Origin: Aplectana chamaeleonis
Taxonomy: Eukaryota; Nematoda; Chromadorea; Rhabditida; Cosmocercidae
DNA length: 64,000 nt
NCBI GenBank assembly: GCA_029168955.1
Contig: JAPDOI010000383.1
Coordinates: forward strand, 496,001-560,000
Direction: 5' to 3'
In this document: one piece after another, positions 56,054 through 64,000 of the stretch
How positions within the stretch are numbered: the first letter of the stretch is position 1
Layout of the letters: each line of letters opens with the position of its first letter
Notes under the pieces: model-generated
The model's input: only the letters and a program-made list of their open reading frames with translations
Database searches by the model: none
Told to the model about the DNA's origin: nothing
Position numbers and translations under genes: made by a program

Positions 56054-56458
56054 GTGTCTGAAATGTTTCCCTTTTCGCGCGATCGGGGAGTCTTCCCAGG
56101 AGTCAGCGCTAAAGTGACCTGTCCGTTCTGTAGGATTGTGGCTGCCCATGTGCCTGACTCGTGCCCGAACGTTCAGACTGTGGAAGAGAGAAATGCGATC
56201 GTCAGAGAGCGTGGACTGTGCCGGTACTGCCTGAACTTTGCGCACGCTCATCCATGCATCCAGCAGCAAGTACAGTGCTCGTATTGTTTCCGCGTGACAG
56301 CGACTGTTTTTGCTGATGCAGTTCCGAACGACCATGGCCACAACATTGCACTCTGTCCGGTACCTGAAGCGAAACGCAGGATGGGGCGTCGCATGGATCG
56401 TCAAAGGAAGAAACTTGTCGAGAAGCAGAAAAAGTTGGCGGAGGCGGAGTGTCGCTAA
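56054..56458 (+). CDS. Accessory 3' frame 2: Gag-like zinc-knuckle protein
   Basis: The frame encodes CPFCRIVAAHVPDSC, then GLCRYCLNFAHAHPC and CSYCFRVT with a later HNIALC, a spacing like the zinc knuckles at the end of nematode retroelement Gag proteins. It finishes with a lysine/arginine-rich helix and its stop codon falls inside the 3' LTR (56456-56458). It differs in sequence from this element's own Gag knuckles, so it looks like a second, acquired Gag-type C terminus. Confidence 0.6.
   Translation: MSEMFPFSRDRGVFPGVSAKVTCPFCRIVAAHVPDSCPNVQTVEERNAIVRERGLCRYCLNFAHAHPCIQQQVQCSYCFRVTATVFADAVPNDHGHNIALCPVPEAKRRMGRRMDRQRKKLVEKQKKLAEAECR
56427..56449 (+). promoter_or_regulatory. Polypurine tract of BEL element
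   Basis: AGAAAAAGTTGGCGGAGGCGGAG-like purine-rich sequence directly precedes the 3' LTR, as needed to prime plus-strand DNA synthesis. Confidence 0.6.
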
Positions 56459-57095
56459 GCGACTAGTGATCTTTCAATAATATCCTTATCCGTCTTACTT
56501 GTATGAAGACTATTTCTGTTTCGAATAAGTTTCTCATGTGACTAATGGAATGGCACTTCCGCCGCGGCTTTCTCCTCCTATCAGCGTGGTCAATCGTTTA
56601 TCGGAGCAAAACAAAGAGGCCAAGAAAGCGTGTATCGCTGAGAACGGAGACATCTGGTATAAGAAGCGCGCGGTGGAGGCAAAAGGGCTGTTTCATCGTC
56701 TCCGAGCAGCGGACGAGAAATTCGAAAGAATTTCTAATCCGCTGCTTTCTTCTTCCTTTTCTGTAGAAGAAACTCGCAAGAGTTTCTGTTTTCTTAATCT
56801 TCTTTAAGAAACTCGAAAGAGTTTCTGTTTCTGTTTAATAGAAGGAACTCATAAGAGTTCATGAATTCACTTTGGCAGGATGAATTCGTAAGAATTCTGA
56901 ATGCATATCTCTATATGTATGATTTTTGTTGTTGTATTATTTGTTGTTGAATATATATATAAAGGTTTAATTACCCAAGTTTGAGGCTTTTCGTGAAGTC
57001 ATCCATCGTTGCGAGAAGAGCCTGTCGAGACAAGAAGTCCCGCGTGGCGAATTGGCGAGTACACTCAAAATACAAGAGGACAGGCCTTTTCTACA
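56450..57095 (+). repeat. 3' LTR of BEL/Pao element, containing SL1
   Basis: 646 bp, the twin of 46878-47522. It contains the same hairpins, TATA box and exact SL1 sequence (56964-56985). It is followed by the TACCT duplication. Confidence 0.95.
56964..56985 (+). promoter_or_regulatory. Exact SL1 leader sequence in the 3' LTR
   Basis: Identical in sequence and position within the LTR to 47391-47412, so SL1 was present in the copy that gave rise to this insertion. Confidence 0.9.
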
Positions 57096-57745
57096 TACCT
57101 CGTGTGGAATTTGTTCGGGATCTAGGCTTCCACTACAGTGATAAACTTGATTTCTCCAAACATATTCAAATTCGTTGTAAAATGGCTCTCTCTAGAACAT
57201 TCCAGCTTTTCAAAGGATTGACCGTTAAAAACAAAAACATTCTTCTCAGAGCTTACAAGACTTACATTCGACCAATTTTAGAATCTGGTACTACTGTGTA
57301 CTACCCAAGAAAAGTAAGGGATATACAGGCGATTGAGAAGGTTCAGAATAACTTTACGCGAAAACTACTAGTTAGAGTGGGTGGTTTCTTGTATTCCAAA
57401 ATACCTAGAGCTGAAATCAGGAATAAATACCTAGGTCTTCCGTCACTTGAGGCGCGACGTCAAGTATCGGACTTGTGCATGGTCTATAAAATGTTGCACT
57501 ACTCGGGTATCTTTGGAAGTCATAACTTTTTCAAATTACGTCATTCCCATACAAGAGGAGGAGGAACCAAACTCATCTTGGAGCGCCCTCGCACTGCTTT
57601 GCGGCGAAGCTTCTTCGCGTTCAGAGCGGGTAGTGCGTACCTTAAAATGACTAAGAGTATCACTCCACCACTATCTCTGAGTCGATTCAAACGTCATGTG
57701 GTAAACTTGATACAAAAAACCGAATCCAGCGATCATGCTGTGTGA
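57096..57745 (+). pseudogene. LINE C-terminal region, 3' half of the split gene
   Basis: After the LTR insertion the LINE protein resumes with RVEFVRDLGFHYSDKLDFSK, then LLRAYKTYIRPILESGTTVY and IQAIEKVQNNFTRKLL, the thumb and connection region of such LINEs, and ends at TGA (57743-57745). The codon spanning the TACCT site is continuous with 46877. The untranslated end probably reaches the ACTTATACTTATA run near 57878. Confidence 0.9.
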
Positions 57746-58414
57746 TTGACCTAACTGCGTTTTTATTTCTAGAGCTTAGCTTTATTTGTTTTCTGAAAAT
57801 GGTTGTATAGTGGTTTGCGTAATTAGTGTTTGTTTTTTTTTTCTCTCACGTTTGCCTTACGCATTCGTAATAAACTTATACTTATACATTCAGCTCCAGA
57901 CGATTGACGAGCCGCTTTCAATTTTTTTGCTTGTTCTCGAAACCAGGGGTATCTCGCCATTAGTTTTTTCCTTATTAAATCAAAGCTTGGCGGCGTGACC
58001 GAAAATGAGCACTGCTGACTGGATCTGTGGAATTAATAGCTCTGAGAGCGAGCGGAATATTGGGGATTAGATCTGATCTTCTTCAAACTGGAGCTGAGGG
58101 AGTCAGCCGCACGACTTCTGTAAATATCCAGAAGGTTTTAGGAATAAGGTCCTCACTGTATTGAAGCAGGTCATACATAAGGAGTTTAATTTTTTACAGG
58201 CCACAATCCACTTCAGCAGCTTGACATCATAGTGGGTCAGTCGCCGACAGGTCAAACTCTGCACGGGCATATCTGATGTACTGGTCTGAATTTCATAGAA
58301 AATCTCTGGGAGATTCTGAGTGGGAAAGTAGGTAGTAGGGTCAAAAGTGCTGCGACCAAATCGTACGTAGTTGCTAAATGGGCCGACATGATCAAGATTA
58401 TGCTGCAAATCTGG
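57746..58414. other. LINE tail and unassigned flank
   Basis: The first 150 bases are probably LINE 3' UTR. A minus-strand frame at 58103-58429 (about 108 residues, with DHVGPFSNYVRFGRSTFD) has no family I recognise and runs into the MITE at 58415. Confidence 0.4.
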
Positions 58415-58624
58415 GGCCGGATTCATCAACGAAATTTGGGGTAATTTATACCCCGAGTTTAATTAACTTCACTCCATACCCCAAAATAAACCCCAAATGT
58501 ATGTATCGGATACTCCCATATATACCCCAAAAAATGGGGTTTATTTTTTTGATGAATCGCAAAATTTAGCCCGCGGAGTAAATTATACCCTAAAACCACG
58601 GTTTTATCGTTGATGGATCCGGCC
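58415..58624. mobile_element. MITE, GGCCGGATTCATCAACG family
   Basis: Left GGCCGGATTCATCAACGA and right TCGTTGATGGATCCGGCC are inverted; CTGG occurs directly outside both ends. The interior repeats TATACCCCAAA phrases on both strands. Confidence 0.7.
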
Positions 58625-58754
58625 CTGGATCTAGCCGACGGCATATCGCAATTTACAGATGGTTTCATATCGAAGAGAAATCAGAAAGTGTCGATGACAC
58701 CGACTCAAAATACAGGGTGCTAATGAAGCATGGCAACAAAACTTTCAAGTCTTA

Positions 58755-58888
58755 AGGTCTATGCACAGTCGAGCGGCTAAAGTCGCGCCGCCACGTTGAA
58801 GAATAGGATGCGTCCAAGAGGCTTCATTCCGGCCCTTTGTTCCCCATCATAACGACGCGACTTTTGCCGCCGGAGTATGCGTAGGCCT
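58755..58888. mobile_element. Small MITE, AGGTCTATGCACAG family
   Basis: AGGTCTATGCACAGTCGAGC at the left and the complement of AGGCCTACGCATACTCCGGC at the right begin imperfect arms of about 33 bp, flanked by TTA and TGA. Possibly Harbinger-like. Confidence 0.6.
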
Positions 58889-59241
58889 TGACCGCAACTA
58901 CATAAGCGTATCGCTAATCGTCTTGTATAGCTTGTTCTTTTCACCAAACCTTTCTCTAAAAATGCATCCAATTTTTGGAGCGCAAAATGGTTTTTGAATC
59001 AGATGATGAGCAAAATTGTGAAGGATCCTCGATTTTTCACAGTAGAACACGCCACTAATGCAGCGTCTATAATTGTTGCTCCTTTCCGCATGTGGAGAAC
59101 TGGGTCATTGTGGTGCAGAAGGTGTCATATCATGGTTCGAGTTCTTGGACCCTTCAGTGAAAGAACGCAATAGCAGATAGCCAAAACCCAATTCGGGGTC
59201 ATTTCAATGCTCGAAATAACGGCATTCCTGCCCACTAGATA

Positions 59242-59516
59242 CTGTGCTTCTCTGGGCCATATTCCGGTCCGCAATTGCGTCTCGACACGCTTTGCGGCCG
59301 CACGCGCTCGAGCTGGTCGAGCTTCCAGCGCCAAAGCCGACTCGATGTGGCTTTTTATATACTTTTCTTCAACTTTTCTTAGTTTCCAGTTTCCAAACCC
59401 ACCTAGTCTCAACAGATCGGTGGCTGCGGCGCTTCTGTCTTCTGTCTCAGGAGCGTGCGGCCGCAAAGCGTGTCGAGACGCAATTGCGGACCGGATTTTG
59501 GCCCAGATAAGCACAG
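59242..59516. mobile_element. TA-flanked MITE with 60-bp arms
   Basis: Arms beginning CTGTGCTTCTCTGGGCCATA and the complement of CTGTGCTTATCTGGGCCAAA share CGCAATTGCGTCTCGACACG over about 63 bp. TA flanks both ends (59240-59241, 59517-59518). Confidence 0.85.
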
Positions 59517-59819
59517 TAATCGTCTAGAGTCCGATTGAGACTGTCCGCCCACGCGGTCGGCATGCGTGAGCTGGAATATGATACGGTATTCCTCTAATAT
59601 CCTAGTAACCGATTCACAATTTCTAAAATTGATTCTGTGACGACCGTTTAACACGCACGCCCACCGCGTGGGCGTACAGTCTCGTTTGGACCGACATTAG
59701 TGTTGCTACACAAAGTGTTGGACGCATTCCGGCTGGCAAAATTGAAGCGGTTTCCCAGAAAGTTTGTCTTGATGGAGAAAAAAAGAGACTTTCGGGCACG
59801 TAGTGGGTTCTGAAGGTAT

Positions 59820-60218
59820 TCATATGAACCCAAGCAGGATAGAAGCCATCACGCGTTGCCCTTTACCCAAAACAAGGGCCGCACGTTTTTGTGGATGTGA
59901 ACACCACTGCGAGATCCTGCTCAAGTATTCAAAACAAAAGAGCAGGGCCCCAACACGATGAATATTGAGAAAGTTGCCTTTGAATGGACATCCTTTTGAA
60001 AGGAAGCTTTTAAGCCGTTGAAGAGTCACATGGGTGCGTTCTTGGATTGAGAACTGTGATGAGTCAACTAGGAGATGATGGGCTACTGCATTCCGTATTC
60101 TTCGCTACGAAGGGTCTTACGAGAAGCGATAGGAGGTATCCCGTCATCGATGTCAAGCCGAGTTCAGTCCTTGCGCTAGCCCAGGATTTGTCGATTTTGG
60201 TTGAGTACAGCAAGACAT
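59820..60218 (+). pseudogene. Ty3/Gypsy pol fragment, decayed, part 1
   Basis: Across several frames the expected order of a Ty3/Gypsy reverse transcriptase end can be read: MNPSRIEAITRCPLPKTRAA, AFKPLKSHMGAFLD, and GDDGLLHSVFFATKGLTRSD followed by RRYPVIDVKPSSVLA. Many stops and frame changes show old decay. The gene is interrupted at 60219 by a MITE. Confidence 0.75.
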
Positions 60219-60722
60219 TTAAAGACAGTGTTCACGATAAAAAAAAATGTGTTAGAGTTTTCAATGGGAATGGGTAGTGGAGGGGTATATTGTAACGTTG
60301 ACGTCGAAAAAGCGCAGGCAATTGAGCCAGGAACAGCTCCAAAAGAGCCCGAAGTCGCCACTTTGAGCGCAAGGCTAACCCCAAGCGCGCAATGCCCGCC
60401 CTCCAACGTGAACAAATGAAAACTCGAGACCGTGAGAAGGGCGATGGTTTCCGATCAGTGTCCCCGTTCTTCCCTTCATTCTCAACTTCTCTCTTTACTC
60501 AGGTCAGCTCGCGATCGCGTACTACATTGGCTGTAAATGACGGAAGTTACAAGCCTCGGACGACTCGTCCACCATGCTTCCGTAGCTCAATTTTTGAGGG
60601 GCCATAACTGCGTGCCCAGAAGGTTTTGTACAATCCCAGAGACACAATTGGAATCAGCATGAGACCGTTTTTTAAGATGGGCGAAAAACAGAAGGAAATT
60701 TTATCGTAAACACTGCCTTTAA
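60219..60722 (-). mobile_element. TTAA-flanked MITE, family 2, copy D
   Basis: Termini TTAAAGACAGTGTTCACGAT and the complement of TTAAAGGCAGTGTTTACGAT, TTAA at both edges. Interior homologous to 10414-10899 in reverse. It splits the Gypsy relic. Confidence 0.85.
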
Positions 60723-60960
60723 CGTGGCTATGCACGCGCTCAATCCAAGATAAATCCGCGAACGCAGGGTCATTGCAGTGATGAATACGGCTTTGTTGGG
60801 ATTGCAGTCGTTCTCGCAATTATCAAATTTTATATGTTCGTCTACGGATTGTCTGCCGAGGTTTTCACGGATCATCAACCTCTGACAGCACTGTTTAAAA
60901 GAACGAGAAGAGGTAAGTGGACCAGCAACGATCAGGCCGGATCGTAGTCTACCAATTTTG
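60723..60960 (+). pseudogene. Ty3/Gypsy RNase H fragment, part 2
   Basis: The plus strand encodes AVVLAIIKFYMFVYGLSAEV followed by FTDHQPLTALFKRTRRG, the standard RNase H segment of Ty3/Gypsy pol (tether helix, then TDHQPL). A stop follows at about 60945. It is the continuation of the relic before the MITE. Confidence 0.85.
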
Positions 60961-61390
60961 GCAGCTTTGGTGGTTTCACTGAAGGTAAACAGTAGCACTC
61001 AATGAAGATCAGTAATAAGAATTCCCACTGAATTCCAGCATGTGATTCAAGAATCACCAGGTTTTTCTTCGAACACAGCAGTATTGGAAACTGATGACAA
61101 CCGACAAAGACGCTATGCAGATGAAGATATTGCGGGCTGTTTGTGTGCTGGGTTGAAAGTGGACAGGCTACAACTCAGCATACGCGCTCGGTTAAAATAG
61201 CGAAGTTAGGTACAAAATTTTGGAGAAAATGATGAGATTCTACTATTATGATTCTTACTAGAGCGCTTATGTCGTTGCAGGCATCAATTTTTAGCCGAAG
61301 TGATCGTTCTCGTGCATTAAATGTTACAGTATTTGCTTTGAGCGGCTGAGCCCGTATTGAAAGTGAGTGGAGAATGGGTGTTTCGGTGGC
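60961..61390. other. Probable further Gypsy relic, no gene
   Basis: The sequence probably continues the decayed pol region but no motif survives well enough to name. Confidence 0.3.
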
Positions 61391-61858
61391 TTAAAGGCAG
61401 CATACACGCTCGTAAACGCGGTTGGGATAACAACGTGAATCGAACCGTATGGCTTCCAGCATAATGCCTACGCATTTTGAGGCGTAACAAACGACCCACA
61501 ATGCCGTTGCAGGAGTAGCAAGTTTGGCCCAGCCCGTATTTTCACGCCCCTTGTATTTGCTCTTTTCCTCCAACGCAGGGTTGCTGGGTCATCTTCGCCA
61601 TCAGTGACGTTTGTGATTCACTTTTTAGGCAATCCACCAACAGTACTGACGGTGAAGATGACCCAACAACCTTACGTTGGAGGAAAAGCGCAAATACAGG
61701 GGCGTGAAAATACGGGCGGAGCCAAACTTGCTACTCCTGTAACGGCATTGTGGGTCGTTTTTGAAACTTCAAACTGCGTAGACAATATGATGTAAGCCGT
61801 ACGGTTCTATTCACGGTGTTATCTCAAACATGTTTACGAGCGTGTATGCTGTCTTTAA
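61391..61858. mobile_element. TTAA-flanked foldback MITE
   Basis: Nearly the whole 468 bp is one inverted repeat: left TTAAAGGCAGCATACACGCT and GACCCACAATGCCGTTGCAG are mirrored at the right by GAGCGTGTATGCTGTCTTTAA-type sequence and CTGTAACGGCATTGTGGGTC. Arms exceed 200 bp around a short centre near 61610. TTAA lies at both edges. Confidence 0.9.
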
Positions 61859-62132
61859 TACTCAGAAAAATGAGAATAAGTTACTTGTCACATAAAATGC
61901 CAAATACAAGCTTTTTATATCATATCTAAGCCGAAGTAAGTTACTTACGACTTATCTCAGTACATATAAGTTACATGCCACATATCGACGGGATACCGCG
62001 TGCAGTGCGCCTCCGATATGTTACACGTAAAATAAACGGCAGGAGATGAGTCGCAAGTAACCTAAATCGAGCAAGAAGCATTCCCAAGTGGAGTGTACAT
62101 TCGTGGTCAGGCTTAGCACAGGCATTGCTGTC
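61859..62132. other. AT-rich repeat with TAAGTTACTT phrases
   Basis: Variants of AAGTTACATGTAATATAAAT recur here and at 62265-62385, where some are inverted, so the SL-like block between may have inserted into an AT-rich inverted-repeat element. Confidence 0.45.
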
Positions 62133-62154
62133 GGTTCAATTACCCAAATTTGAG
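62133..62154 (+). repeat. SL1-like leader with GT donor
   Basis: GGTTCAATTACCCAAATTTG followed by AG and then GTACTTCACCCCGCC. Two differences from SL1, a donor GT in the right place, and a GC-rich block with AAGGCCCCGCG like the copies at 38224 and 6734. Confidence 0.6.
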
Positions 62155-62390
62155 GTACTTCACCCCGCCCCACCAACGACGAAGGCCCCGCGCAGCGTGT
62201 GGCCAGTAACGCATGCGGAAGCGCTCTCTGCTTCGCGTGATGGCCACACATGATGAATATATGGTATAAAGGTAAGTTACATGCAATATACGTGTAACTT
62301 GCAAGCACTATAAATTTAAGTTACATGTAATATAAATGTAATTTACTTGGAACATTCAAGTAACTTACATTTATATTACAAGTATCGCCT

Positions 62391-63643
62391 AGCTCCCTCA
62401 TTTTGAGCCAGTCGAAGTATAGCTTTCCGGGCTTATCATGTCAAAATCTCCTTATCACATATATGTTGCCACTACCGACCGCTCCGCTGCTTGCTCCGCC
62501 CGGACTCAACCGAGCAAGCTAGGCTTTTACTTGTTTTCTTGAGTGTGGCTCAGATACGGTCATTTGGACTCGTTTTTGGCGCTTCCAACCAAGTGAGCGT
62601 TCTAGAGGGAGTCGTGTGACCCAGCTGAGGTCTCGATCTAAACCACTTTTGCGAGAGTGAATGGTGTCCTTAAATAAAAAATAATTTGTGTTTCCGAATG
62701 CTATACCCAACTTGGCCAAAAGACAAAAGCTGAAAGTTCAAAAAATTGAAAAAGACGTGTTATCCGGATGAAGCCTGTCCTCAGACGGTGAAAGGTCAAC
62801 GGTAATATTAGCGATGATATTATTGACATCCGGTGAAGCTACGATGCCGCCCCTTATGCCAGCTGCAGTGGTAGCTCTGGAATGGAATCAATAACAAATG
62901 TTAAGGACGCCAGCTCCCAGCTGGTAGCTAGCCGTGGGCGCTGCCTTATAGCTCGATATTCTACTGTTTCTGACAGACTTTTTCCGTGAGGTTCTTCGGA
63001 ATGCAGTGTCACGGCGCATATTTATGCTTCCAAGGCACTGTGCTCAGAAGCTCGATGGGCGCTGTCAGCCGCATAATCTGGCATTACGCTCGACCCGCAT
63101 CATGAATGTTAACGCCCAGCTACCACTTGTGCCGGCCCTTCTGGCATGGCGAAGCCCTAGCCGTTTCGTCGAAAGGACAATCCTTTCACCACCACTCATT
63201 TACCCAGCCAAACTGAACCGTGACAACTCAGCAGGTTGTAATATAATAGACCACTCCTGCGCATATTCCTTTTCCGGACTCCTGTAATGTGCCGCCAATC
63301 ATGGTTATTGTGGGAGCGACGGGGCACCAGTAGTGTCAGATTAATGTCTCGCATACAGCACGGACTGTCTGGGCCGTACAGCAAGTGTAGCAGGTTCGCG
63401 GCAGTGTCCAGGGTAGCGCCGCGAACCTACTAAAGATTGTGGAGCTAAAATGTTCGCGGTATGTTCAAGGTTCGCGGCAGTTTCGCGGTAGATACGCGGC
63501 AGGCAGGCGGTTTGCAGTATGATGGCGGCAAAATTCATCGGAGAAGGACTGACTGTTATCCAGAAAACTGGGCAGGTTGCCAGCCTATTCATGTCTTACA
63601 GTGGCGCATTCAACGCAAATAGGACGGTAAATGCGACATACAG
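62391..63643. other. No gene recognised
   Basis: A phrase TTTTTGGCGCTTCCAACCAAG...GAGCGTTCTAG near 62572 is related to one near 31110-31150. GCGGTAGATACGCGGCAGG-type repeats lie around 63390-63510 and recall the GC-rich blocks at 3890. No coding region is supportable. Confidence 0.35.
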
Positions 63644-63851
63644 TTAGGTCCGTGGCCTGCTTCCTAAAGTAAAAACATGTGAATCTCACCCGCGGCTGGC
63701 GCGGGCTGATTAAATCTTACCGGCGGCTTACGGTATGACAAGCTGATCAGCTGCGCTCTTCTCTCGGCCTGAATCGATACACGGGCCTGTGCACGCGACA
63801 GCCGCGGTCGATATTTAATTTTTTTTGCCGAGGTAGCTAGCCACGGACCTA
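63644..63851. mobile_element. MITE, TTAGGTCCGTGG family, copy 2
   Basis: TTAGGTCCGTGGCCTGCTTC at the left and the complement TGTAGGTCCGTGGCTAGCTA-type sequence at the right. The internal GGCTGGCGCGG phrase is shared with 43069-43257. Confidence 0.75.
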
Positions 63852-63866
63852 CAGTTCAGTCCCGCA

Positions 63867-64000
63867 ATCGCGTTCAGTCCTCATTATCACAATCGTAGAA
63901 GCGAAACGGTTGCTTTTAGAAAATTCAACTAGAATCATTCTCAAAACAACCGCTTCGCTTCTACGATTGTGATCATGAGACTTTGCGGACTGAACGCGAT
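63867..64000. mobile_element. Inverted-repeat element, possibly cut by the window end
   Basis: ATCGCGTTCAGTCC and CACAATCGTAGAAGCGAAAC at the left are mirrored by GCTTCTACGATTGTGATCAT and GGACTGAACGCGAT at the right, the last base of the window. The centre is about 35 bp. Confidence 0.75.

Larger units (their letters stand above)
46878..57095 (+). mobile_element. BEL/Pao LTR retrotransposon with envelope gene, 10.2 kb
   Basis: Two near-identical LTRs, a perfect 5-bp duplication TACCT (46873-46877, 57096-57100), a primer binding site, gag, a pol in BEL order (protease, RT, RNase H, integrase) and an envelope-like region define a full-length element. Removing it with one TACCT restores the host LINE frame. 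Near-identical LTRs mean recent insertion, yet the coding regions carry single-base frame changes, most of them beside short homopolymers. The element belongs with the env-bearing nematode BEL elements known as Cer/Tas types. Confidence 0.95.

Noticed and set aside
58103..58429. Minus-strand gene of 108 residues
   Set aside because: No recognisable family, its start lies in a MITE terminus, and the sequence beyond the MITE does not extend the frame.

Overview
This window looks like nematode DNA that is rich in mobile elements. The clearest sign is an exact 22-nt nematode SL1 trans-splicing leader at three places (38224-38245, 47391-47412, 56964-56985), with diverged copies at 6734-6755, 62133-62154 and 4208-4229. 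An env-bearing BEL/Pao retrotransposon, a mariner and many small inverted-repeat elements fit the same picture. I cannot name the species.

Layout. 1-9.2 kb: a TTAA-flanked MITE, a nearly intact mariner (2505-3792), a tRNA-like relic, and three nested inverted-repeat elements, including a 2.3-kb hAT-type element with perfect 8-bp duplications (6892-9168). 9.4-18 kb: a LINE (endonuclease, reverse transcriptase, C-terminal zinc knuckle) broken by a TTAA MITE and by a 3.9-kb gag-only LTR element on the minus strand (12524-16428). 18-27 kb: no gene recognised; several MITEs and foldback elements.

27.6-45 kb holds the only host-type gene recognised. Ten short exons (27615-36985) are diverged copies of one another. 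Each is a multiple of three long and all share the same splice phase, and they match the phase of a long terminal exon (43312-44959). That exon encodes a TAF12-like histone fold, then ten copies of a roughly 28-residue repeat, a basic tail and a stop, followed by AATAAA at 45008. The introns carry hAT-type, Mutator-like and minisatellite-bearing insertions. The 5' end of the gene was not found.

46.1-57.9 kb: a 5'-truncated LINE reverse transcriptase split by a 10.2-kb BEL/Pao element (46878-57095) with nearly identical 645/646-bp LTRs and a 5-bp duplication (TACCT). The element encodes Gag, protease, RT, RNase H, integrase, a phlebovirus-type envelope and two extra 3' reading frames. Each LTR carries the complete SL1 sequence directly after a TATA box. 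58-64 kb: MITEs, a decayed Ty3/Gypsy pol fragment broken by a TTAA MITE, a large foldback MITE and an SL-like repeat.

Many insertion boundaries can be checked internally: removing the insert and one copy of the target duplication restores a reading frame or a paralogous repeat unit. All similarity calls come from reading motifs; no search was run.
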